A stretch of DNA of 14,119 nucleotides from assembly GCA_965363755.1 (NCBI GenBank), contig CBDTVL010000080.1, forward strand, positions 1 to 14,119, written 5' to 3'. This DNA comes from JL08 sp965363755 (GTDB taxonomy: Bacteria; Pseudomonadota; Alphaproteobacteria; Rhodobacterales; Rhodobacteraceae). The notes under the pieces are model-generated. The model saw only the letters and a list, made by a program, of their open reading frames with translations. It had not been told where the DNA came from and made no database searches. The position numbers and the translations under genes were made by a program. Each line of letters starts with the position of its first letter. The stretch's first letter is position 1. Shown piece after piece: positions 6,355 through 12,216 of the stretch.

Positions 6355-7524
6355 ATGGCTTATCCCTCCAACACACCAGACACCCGCCCGGACGACGAGG
6401 CCGCTGGAATCGAGGTGACCGAGGACTTCGAACGCTTCACCCAACGCAACGACGTATTTACCCGCGCATTCTGGGACGATACCGTGCGCACAAAACACAC
6501 GGATGGTTTTTTTGCCTCCTACCGGATGGCAGCAATACCGCGCCGCGGCACCGGGTTCACGCAACGTGACTTTGCCCTGCGCAATGCTTCTTGGCTGATC
6601 TCAGATGTGATGACCGACCGGCACGCTGATCAAGGCAGGCGCGAAGGCTTTCAGGCGTCGATCAGCTATGACACGCCCGTCGCCCCGACACAGGTTGACG
6701 TCGAGGATCCAGAACAGATGAGTGGCGAGATCAAACGCGTCGCCAAATTCTTTGGCGCTGATCTCTGCGGCGTCACCGATCTTGACGAACGTTGGCTATA
6801 TGACACCCGGGTCGACACCCGTGATCTGTCCGCAGCCCCAAACGATCTGCCTCAAGGCCTGACATCGGTGATCGTGTTAGGGCACCAGATGGACAAAGAC
6901 CTTGTCGCGACTTACCCCTCAGCACTGGCAGGTGCGGCCACTGGGCGCGAATACAGCCACGAAGCAGCAGTGGTCATGCAAGTCGCCGCCTATATCCGCA
7001 ATCTGGGGTACGAGGCTGTGGCCTCGATGAATGACACCGGCCTTGTGATTCCTTATGCGATCAAAGCGGGCCTTGGCGAATATGCCCGCAACCAGCTTGT
7101 GATAACGCCTGAATTTGGACCCCGTCTGCGATTTTCCAAGATCTTTACGAACCTGCCGCTGGCGCATGATCGCCCAAATCCTCGCGGCGTGCGGGCGTTC
7201 TGTGATATTTGCAGCAAGTGTGCCGACGCCTGCCCGGTCAAAGCCCTGCCCTTTGGCCCACCCAAAGTTGGCGGCGCAAACGTCTCAGCCCTCAAAGGCG
7301 TTCGCAAATGGACATCAGACGCCGAAAAATGTTTTGGCTTCTGGGCCAAAACCTCGACCGATTGCGCCATTTGTATGCGGGTCTGCCCTTTCAATCGCGA
7401 TTTTTCCAAATGGGGACACCGACTTTGGTTGAAGATTGCCCTGTCGCCTTGGCGCAAAATCGCACTTTGGCTGGATCGCAATCGTGGCGGGCGCAAGAAA
7501 CCATCTGACTGGTGGGTAAAATGA
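6355..7524 (+). CDS. Reductive-dehalogenase-like corrinoid/double [4Fe-4S] protein
   Basis: This 389-residue protein has no Tat or Sec signal, so it is probably cytoplasmic. The C-terminal third has two ferredoxin-type clusters: C283-x2-C286-x2-C289-x3-C293-P, and C326 followed by C337-x2-C340-x3-C344-P. The core (about 195-270) reads like RdhA/QueG-type cobamide proteins: NDTGLVIPYAIKAGLGEYAR then TPEFGPRLR and NLPL. Y200, N226 and R259 have the same spacing (26 and 33) as Tyr246, Asn272 and Arg305 of PceA as I recall them, which supports a reductive dehalogenase fold and chemistry. Unlike BhbA/NpRdhA-type enzymes it has no fused reductase domain, so an external electron donor would be needed. 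A cationic, Trp-rich tail (354-389) might bind membrane. No Shine-Dalgarno precedes ATG 6355. QueG itself is less likely because the N-terminal half and length differ. The substrate is unknown. Confidence 0.78.
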   Translation: MAYPSNTPDTRPDDEAAGIEVTEDFERFTQRNDVFTRAFWDDTVRTKHTDGFFASYRMAAIPRRGTGFTQRDFALRNASWLISDVMTDRHADQGRREGFQASISYDTPVAPTQVDVEDPEQMSGEIKRVAKFFGADLCGVTDLDERWLYDTRVDTRDLSAAPNDLPQGLTSVIVLGHQMDKDLVATYPSALAGAATGREYSHEAAVVMQVAAYIRNLGYEAVASMNDTGLVIPYAIKAGLGEYARNQLVITPEFGPRLRFSKIFTNLPLAHDRPNPRGVRAFCDICSKCADACPVKALPFGPPKVGGANVSALKGVRKWTSDAEKCFGFWAKTSTDCAICMRVCPFNRDFSKWGHRLWLKIALSPWRKIALWLDRNRGGRKKPSDWWVK

Positions 7525-7828
7525 AACTGAGGGATCAATGGTGAGCACTCTGGTTGTCCCAACAGGCCACGATACCTGTCATTCGGGGCGGGGCTTCTTT
7601 GCTGACTTTGATCCTGCAGAACGGGTCTCCACGGTACGCTGGTGTATCGACATAAGAAGAGGCATATTGGCCCTCTTAGCCTTCTTCGCCTCGATCAGAT
7701 CCTGCTTTGTCCAACAGGCATTGCGTGACCGATCTGCGCGACTGCGCACATTGTCGGTTCCCTGATGCCAATTGCCGATGTACCCGCGCAGCCCTATCTC
7801 CGGTGTAACGTAAGAATAGGAGATTGAC
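7525..7828. other. 304-base gap without a credible gene
   Basis: Short open frames exist here on both strands, but their products are Arg/Ser/Cys-rich and match nothing I know. Visible structure comprises short inverted repeats ACAGG/CCTGT near 7563-7580, AAGAGG/CCTCTT near 7658-7679 and TGCGC-GACT-GCGCA (7735-7748). The pirin promoter candidate and its ribosome-binding site lie at the right end. It may include a decayed gene; nothing shows a functional one. Confidence 0.5.
7772..7800 (+). promoter_or_regulatory. Candidate promoter of the pirin gene
   Basis: TTGCCG (7772-7777) and TATCTC (7795-7800) are separated by 17 bases, giving a predicted start near 7807 and a leader of about 22 bases that contains AGGAG (7818-7822). 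Box matches are moderate (4/6 and 3/6). A 14-base inverted repeat lies about 24 bases upstream (7735-7748). Confidence 0.35.
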
Positions 7829-8740
7829 ATGTCCCTCAGACCCACATTGGAAACCCGCAAAGCTATCCCGGCGATAGAAGGCGCTGGTGTCAAACTACAC
7901 CGTGCATTTGGCTTTCAGGATCCGTCCGAACTCGACCCATTCCTGTTGTTTGATGATTTTCGCAATGAACGTCCGGAAGATTTCATCAAAGGGTTTCCAT
8001 GGCATCCCCATCGCGGCATCGAGACCATCACTTATGTTCTGTCCGGCACAGTTGATCACGGCGACAGCCTGGGCAATACCGGCACGTTGGGCGCAGGAGA
8101 CGTGCAGTGGATGACTGCAGGATCTGGCATTCTGCATCAGGAAATGCCGCATGGAAACGACGCCGGGCAAATGCATGGTTTTCAGCTATGGGGAAATCTA
8201 CCTTCAGCCATGAAGATGACCGCCCCGCGCTATCAGGACGTGCAAGGCAAAGAGATTCCAGAAGTGATCGACGATGACGGCACCCGCGTGAAAGTTGTTG
8301 TGGGCGACTATTGGGGCAAATCCGGACCGGTCGATGGCATTGCCGCAGATCCGCAGTACCTTGATGTCTTTGTGCCTGCGGGCGTTAAAAAGACCTTTAG
8401 AATAGACACTTACCGCCGGGCGTTTGCCTACATCTTTGAAGGCTCAGGTGCTTTTGCTGATGCCAGCCAGCCTGCGGGTGTGCTTTTGGAGAAAGAGGTC
8501 GCCGGGGAAGAAGTCAACATTCGCGATATGAGCGGCAACCGAACTTTGGTGCGTTTTGGCACCGGTGAAGAGGTCACTGTTCAGGCTGGGGAAGAAGGCG
8601 TTCGATTCCTGCTGATCTCTGGCGCGCCGATCGATGAACCAGTAGCGTGGCACGGACCGATTGTGATGAATACCCAAGAAGAACTCATGCAGGCGATGAA
8701 AGAGCTGCGCAACGGAACCTTCATCAAACCGGCTCACTGA
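7829..8740 (+). CDS. Pirin family bicupin protein
   Basis: This is a 303-residue cytoplasmic bicupin. The N-terminal cupin holds the pirin metal site: WHPHRG (H59, H61) and ILHQE (H103, E105), equivalent to His56, His58, His101 and Glu103 of human pirin. It also has the typical DHGDS and GDVQWMTAGSGILHQEM sequences. The second half (about 180-290) is the pirin C-terminal cupin, with GSG and the phrase LLISGAPIDEPVAWHGPIVMNT near the end. Bacterial pirins include quercetin dioxygenases and redox- or stress-linked proteins, so the exact role here is unknown. AGGAG six bases before ATG 7829 fixes the start. It appears monocistronic and converges on the tetR gene, with a shared hairpin between them. 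The family call is very secure. Confidence 0.93.
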   Translation: MSLRPTLETRKAIPAIEGAGVKLHRAFGFQDPSELDPFLLFDDFRNERPEDFIKGFPWHPHRGIETITYVLSGTVDHGDSLGNTGTLGAGDVQWMTAGSGILHQEMPHGNDAGQMHGFQLWGNLPSAMKMTAPRYQDVQGKEIPEVIDDDGTRVKVVVGDYWGKSGPVDGIAADPQYLDVFVPAGVKKTFRIDTYRRAFAYIFEGSGAFADASQPAGVLLEKEVAGEEVNIRDMSGNRTLVRFGTGEEVTVQAGEEGVRFLLISGAPIDEPVAWHGPIVMNTQEELMQAMKELRNGTFIKPAH

Positions 8741-8751
8741 ATTGCATGATA

Positions 8752-8775
8752 TAGGGCGGGTCGAGATCCGCCCTA
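8752..8775. terminator. Hairpin between convergent pirin and tetR genes, possibly a two-way terminator
   Basis: TAGGGCGG (8752-8759) and CCGCCCTA (8768-8775) form a perfect 8-bp stem with an 8-base loop, twelve bases after the pirin stop and overlapping the tetR stop. Neither strand has a run of T after the stem, so it is not a canonical intrinsic terminator. The position between converging genes suggests a role in 3'-end formation. Confidence 0.4.
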
Positions 8776-9357
8776 CCGCGACACTGCCTTGCGGATCATG
8801 TCCCAGTAAATCTCTTCGACCTGATCCAGCGACAGCCGCCCTCCGATGCGATACCACGTGTTCACGCCGGTCAGCATCGCAACCAGTCCCAACGTTGCAA
8901 TCTTGGTATCGGGAACGTCAAAGTCACCGACCTCGACTCCTCGGCGCAAGATCGCTTCCAGTTGATCTTCATAGGCGCCGCGCATCACTTCGATTACGGT
9001 AAAATTCTCGGGCTCGAGATTGCGCAGTTCCATATAAGAAATGAATACAGCATCCGCCCGTTCAAGGTGAAACCGGATATGAAACCGCGTGAACTGCTCC
9101 AGCGCTTTCACTGGCGACAGCTTCTCGACACCGTCTCTGGCCTCCAGCAGCTGATCCATATGTGTACGCATCAGATCAAACAGAAGTGATTGTTTGTCGG
9201 CAGTGTAGTTATAAAGCGCCCCGGCCTGTACACCAACTTCTGCCGCGATCTGGCGCATCGATACAGCGGCAAACCCACGCTGCGCAAACTGTCGCATTGC
9301 GACCTCGCGTACCCGCGGACCAGTAATGTCGGAATGAGAACCTGCTGTTCGGGCCAT
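8773..9357 (-). CDS. TetR/AcrR family transcriptional regulator
   Basis: This is a 194-residue dimeric repressor-type protein. The N-terminal TetR DNA-binding domain is clear: helix 1 (VREVAMRQFAQRGFA, about 16-30), then the helix-turn-helix region about 34-54 (MRQIAAEVGVQAGALYNYTADKQ, described by its key residues Q36, G42, A47, Y49 and Y51). The ligand domain (about 60-194) ends in NTWYRIGGRLSLDQVEEIYW, a WY...G.LS pattern seen in several regulators of acyl-CoA metabolism, so a hydrophobic or CoA ligand is possible but unproven. ATG 9357 is chosen because it begins just before the TetR domain. The longer open frame to 9537 would read through the promoter and encode a low-complexity, Arg-rich extension. 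No Shine-Dalgarno precedes the ATG. A palindromic operator immediately upstream suggests autorepression. The target genes are not evident; the convergent pirin and the divergent lipoprotein are candidates. Confidence 0.9.
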   Translation of the reverse strand: MARTAGSHSDITGPRVREVAMRQFAQRGFAAVSMRQIAAEVGVQAGALYNYTADKQSLLFDLMRTHMDQLLEARDGVEKLSPVKALEQFTRFHIRFHLERADAVFISYMELRNLEPENFTVIEVMRGAYEDQLEAILRRGVEVGDFDVPDTKIATLGLVAMLTGVNTWYRIGGRLSLDQVEEIYWDMIRKAVSR

Positions 9358-9363
9358 GGCATG

Positions 9364-9392
9364 ATTATTATCTGAACAAACGTTCAAATCAA
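9364..9392 (-). promoter_or_regulatory. tetR promoter with palindromic operator in the spacer
   Basis: On the minus strand TTGATT (plus 9387-9392) and AATAAT (plus 9364-9369) are 17 bases apart (4/6 and 5/6 box matches). The palindrome at 9370-9389 has arms matching at 7 of 8 positions around a 4-base centre, with core TGAAC-AAAC-GTTCA (9373-9386), and it nearly fills the spacer. Size and placement fit a TetR-family autorepression operator. The predicted start site, about 7 bases beyond the -10 box, falls on the ATG at 9357. Confidence 0.6.
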
Positions 9393-9453
9393 AGCCCCGC
9401 TTGCGTGTTTTTGTCCAATGAGGCATGACTAAATCAGCCTTGGAGACCAAGCA

Positions 9454-9705
9454 ATGCGTCTGTGCCTTCTCTTTCCTCTCGTAATTGTAGGTGCAGGTTG
9501 TACGCCGTTGCCTGAACTGGGACCTTCGGGCCCGCAAACAGGCCGCAACGTCAGACCACCCAAATTGGTGCCAATTGAGTCGCTATTGGCACTTGCCTCA
9601 GACTCTGAAACAGACCCGGAACAGGCGGAAGAAGAGCTTAACGCAAGAGTCGCCGCGCTGAGCGCGAAAGCCGACCGGCTGAGGGCCGACCCCGACGCTC
9701 TTTGA
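9454..9705 (+). CDS. Small predicted lipoprotein of unknown function
   Basis: This 83-residue protein begins with a short signal peptide (MRLCLLFPLVIVGAGC). Cys16 after GAG is a plausible lipobox, although Gly rather than Leu at -3 makes it imperfect. The mature part starts with a Pro/Gly-rich linker (about 17-40) followed by an acidic, heptad-like helix (about 50-80, EEELNARVAALSAKADRLRAD) that may form a coiled coil. GGAGA about 8 bases before ATG 9454 is a good ribosome site. It lies 113 bases upstream of the homoserine dehydrogenase gene on the same strand and could share its transcript. No function is evident. The clear signal peptide, ribosome site and coherent helix argue that it is a real gene despite its size. 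Confidence 0.72.
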   Translation: MRLCLLFPLVIVGAGCTPLPELGPSGPQTGRNVRPPKLVPIESLLALASDSETDPEQAEEELNARVAALSAKADRLRADPDAL

Positions 9706-9818
9706 GCAGCAAAAACAAAACATCACTGACAGTCGGGACTCGGTATCTGCGTTGCACGGCCACGCCGAACCCGCTACATCGCCCAAGACAATAGCACGCA
9801 CAGCAAAAGGACGCCCGA

Positions 9819-11105
9819 ATGACACGAGAATTGCGCCTTGGGATAGCAGGGTTGGGAACAGTCGGAACCGGCGTTGTGAAAATCATCCGATCAAAGGCAG
9901 CACTGCTGTCAGCCCGCACCGGGGCGAATATCAGGATCACTGCGGTCTGCGCGCGCGACAAAGACAAAGACCGGGGCGTCTCGTTGAGTGGGTACGCTTG
10001 GGAAAACGACCCCGTCGCACTGGCCCGGCGCGACGATGTGGACGTTTTTGTTGAATTGATGGGGGGGTCTGAAGGGCCCGCCAAAGACGCAACCGAAGCC
10101 GCAATTTCTGCCGGCAAAGACGTGGTAACCGCAAACAAAGCGTTACTGGCGATCCATGGCCAAGCCTTGGCCGAACAAGCGGAGGCCAACGGAAGAGTCA
10201 TCCGCTTTGAGGCAGCGGTTGCAGGGGGTATCCCTGTGATCAAGGCGCTGACCGAAGGGTTAGCCGGCAATGAGATCACGCGCGTGATGGGGGTGATGAA
10301 TGGTACCTGCAACTATATCCTCACGCGAATGGAAGCAGATGGGCTTGGCTATAATGCGCTTTTTGAGGAAGCCGCCAAACTGGGCTATCTCGAAGCTGAT
10401 CCCAATCTTGATGTGGGCGGCATTGACGCCGGGCACAAGCTGGCGCTTCTGTCGTCGATTGCGTTTGGAACCCAGGTCGATTTTGACGGGATCGAGCTTG
10501 AAGGCATTCAGCGCGTCAGTCTCGAAGACATTCGTCAGGCTGCAGATATGGGTTATAAAATCAAGCTGTTAGGGGTCTCTCAGAAAACCGGCCGTGGCTT
10601 GGAGCAAAGGATGATGCCCTGCCTTGTCCCGGACACATCGGCATTGGGTCAACTTGATGGAGGCACCAATATGGTGGTTCTTGAAGGAGATGAGGTTGGC
10701 CAGATTGTACTGCGTGGGCCGGGCGCCGGAAGCGGCCCAACCGCAAGCGCCGTCCTGTCCGATATCTGCGACATCGCCCGGGGTTTGCGCCTGCCAACTT
10801 TTGGTCAGCCCGCGCATCAGCTAAGTAAATCGACCCCTGCACGGTCAGTCTTGCCGGCGCCTTATTATCTGCGCATGTCATTGCTGGACAAGCCCGGCGC
10901 ACTTGCCAAAATAGCAACCATTCTGGGCGACGCTGGCGTCTCCATCGACAGGATGCGACAGTACGGTCATTCCGATCAAACCGCGCCTGTCCTGATTGTC
11001 ACGCACAAGACCACACGCAGTGCCCTTGATGAAGCGCTGGAGGCGATGACAGACACGGATGTCCTCGCAAGCGCCCCGGTCGCCTTGCGGATTGAGAGCA
11101 TTTGA
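9819..11105 (+). CDS. hom: Homoserine dehydrogenase with C-terminal ACT domain
   Basis: This enzyme catalyses NAD(P)H-dependent reduction of aspartate semialdehyde to homoserine, the branch to threonine, methionine and isoleucine, in the cytoplasm. The 428-residue length is typical. The Rossmann motif GIAGLGTVGTG (8-18) is present, followed by VTANKALL with K107. NGTCNYIL (161-168) and LEADPNLDVGGIDAGHKLA hold E192, D203 and K207, matching the 11- and 15-residue spacing of yeast E208, D219 and K223. The ACT regulatory domain (about 352-428, YYLRMSLLDKPGALAKIATIL) is expected to bind threonine for feedback inhibition. AAAGGA about 9 bases before ATG 9819 supports the start. No leader-peptide attenuator is visible in the 113 bases upstream. 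The following glpX and recJ genes are on the same strand with short gaps and may be co-transcribed. Confidence 0.97.
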   Translation: MTRELRLGIAGLGTVGTGVVKIIRSKAALLSARTGANIRITAVCARDKDKDRGVSLSGYAWENDPVALARRDDVDVFVELMGGSEGPAKDATEAAISAGKDVVTANKALLAIHGQALAEQAEANGRVIRFEAAVAGGIPVIKALTEGLAGNEITRVMGVMNGTCNYILTRMEADGLGYNALFEEAAKLGYLEADPNLDVGGIDAGHKLALLSSIAFGTQVDFDGIELEGIQRVSLEDIRQAADMGYKIKLLGVSQKTGRGLEQRMMPCLVPDTSALGQLDGGTNMVVLEGDEVGQIVLRGPGAGSGPTASAVLSDICDIARGLRLPTFGQPAHQLSKSTPARSVLPAPYYLRMSLLDKPGALAKIATILGDAGVSIDRMRQYGHSDQTAPVLIVTHKTTRSALDEALEAMTDTDVLASAPVALRIESI

Positions 11106-11179
11106 CTCCTGCCGCGGCACCATCCACACAGATAAACCAACATTAAACAAAAATTTCAGACGCAAGTTAGGATCCATTC

Positions 11180-12151
11180 ATGACCACCGTCCCCGTTGAG
11201 TTTCATGATCGTATGTTGTCGCTGGGTTTGGCCCGCGTATCCGAGGCTGCTGCCCTCGCATCAGCCAAGCTGGTCGGCCATGGTGATGAAAAAGCTGCGG
11301 ATCAGGCGGCTGTGAATGCGATGCGCGAGCAGCTGAATCTGCTGGATATCGCCGGTGTTGTTGTGATCGGCGAAGGTGAGCGGGACGAGGCCCCGATGCT
11401 CTATATCGGCGAGGAGGTTGGAACCGGAAGAGGCCCGGGCGTCGACATTGCGCTGGACCCACTTGAAGGGACCACGTTGACGGCCAAAGACATGCCAAAT
11501 GCACTGACCGTCATTGCGATGGGTCCGCGCGGCTCGATGCTGCACGCCCCTGACGTCTATATGGACAAGCTCGCGATTGGCCCGGGTTACGCCGAGAATA
11601 TCATCACTTTGGAAATGTCTCCAGCCGAGCGTGTCAAGGCGCTCGCTAAAGCAAAAGCATGCACAACTGCCGACATTACCGTGTGTATTCTCGAACGGCC
11701 AAGGCACGAGACAATGATCGCCGAAGTGCGGGCGACCGGGGCGGCCATCCGGTTGATCACTGACGGAGATGTTGCTGGTGTTATGCATTGTGCTGAGGCC
11801 GACATAACCGGAATCGACATGTACATGGGCTCTGGTGGCGCGCCAGAAGGTGTGTTGGCAGCTGCCGCGCTGAAATGTATGGGCGGGCAGATCTTTGGTC
11901 GGCTTCTGTTTCGCAATGATGACGAACGTGGCCGCGCCACCAAGGCGGGGATCACTGATTTTGACCGCATTTATAGCCGCGATGAAATGGTCACTCAGGA
12001 CGTCATCTTTGCCGCAACCGGCGTGACTGGTGGGACTTTGCTGCCCGGGATCAAGCGCGAGGTGGGTTGGTTGACCACCGAGACGCTACTCATGCGTTCA
12101 AAAACCGGATCGGTGCGGCGCGTTCAATATCGAACGCCCGCACTGCACTGA
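11180..12151 (+). CDS. glpX: Class II fructose-1,6-bisphosphatase
   Basis: This enzyme hydrolyses fructose 1,6-bisphosphate to fructose 6-phosphate in gluconeogenesis and related sugar-phosphate cycles. The 323-residue length fits GlpX. Metal and phosphate motifs are all present: D41 in KAADQAAVNAM, GEGERDEAPML with E65, DPLEGTT with D93 and E96, and GSGGAPEG with E223. By spacing these correspond to E. coli GlpX D33, E57, D85, E88 and E213 (the last within two residues). The start at 11180 has a modest ribosome site, TAGGA, about 7 bases upstream. The 74-base gap after hom is AT-rich but has no clear promoter or terminator. In some photosynthetic or Calvin-cycle bacteria such enzymes also act on sedoheptulose bisphosphate; nothing here tells. 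The family call is secure. Confidence 0.96.
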   Translation: MTTVPVEFHDRMLSLGLARVSEAAALASAKLVGHGDEKAADQAAVNAMREQLNLLDIAGVVVIGEGERDEAPMLYIGEEVGTGRGPGVDIALDPLEGTTLTAKDMPNALTVIAMGPRGSMLHAPDVYMDKLAIGPGYAENIITLEMSPAERVKALAKAKACTTADITVCILERPRHETMIAEVRATGAAIRLITDGDVAGVMHCAEADITGIDMYMGSGGAPEGVLAAAALKCMGGQIFGRLLFRNDDERGRATKAGITDFDRIYSRDEMVTQDVIFAATGVTGGTLLPGIKREVGWLTTETLLMRSKTGSVRRVQYRTPALH

Positions 12152-12216
12152 TCACGGTCGACCCGCTTCCAACCCCAATATTGGCGCGCTACTGATCAAC
12201 AAGAGCAAGGCTTCGC

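Noticed and set aside
5609..6569. Two overlapping plus-strand frames (269 and 264 codons) over the oxidoreductase gene
   Set aside because: They are mostly antisense to a protein with intact dehydrogenase motifs, and their products are low-complexity and His/Arg/Pro-rich.
6355..7524. Assignment of the Fe-S protein as epoxyqueuosine reductase QueG
   Set aside because: QueG shares the AGLG motif and double [4Fe-4S] clusters, but the long N-terminal part, the GLGEYAR/GPRLR wording and the Tyr/Asn/Arg spacing fit the RdhA branch better. It is kept as an alternative in the entry.
7538..7765. 75-codon plus-strand frame after the Fe-S protein gene
   Set aside because: There is a GAGGGA nearby, but spacing to the ATG is only about 3 bases and the product has non-coding-like composition. 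It is mentioned as a finding rather than annotated.
7579..7893. 104-codon minus-strand frame overlapping the pirin start
   Set aside because: It overlaps the pirin ribosome site and N-terminus in antisense and has no known motif or ribosome site.
9358..9537. 60-residue N-terminal extension of the TetR protein
   Set aside because: It would run back through the operator and promoter and overlap the divergent lipoprotein gene. The extension is Arg-rich and unlike TetR N-termini.
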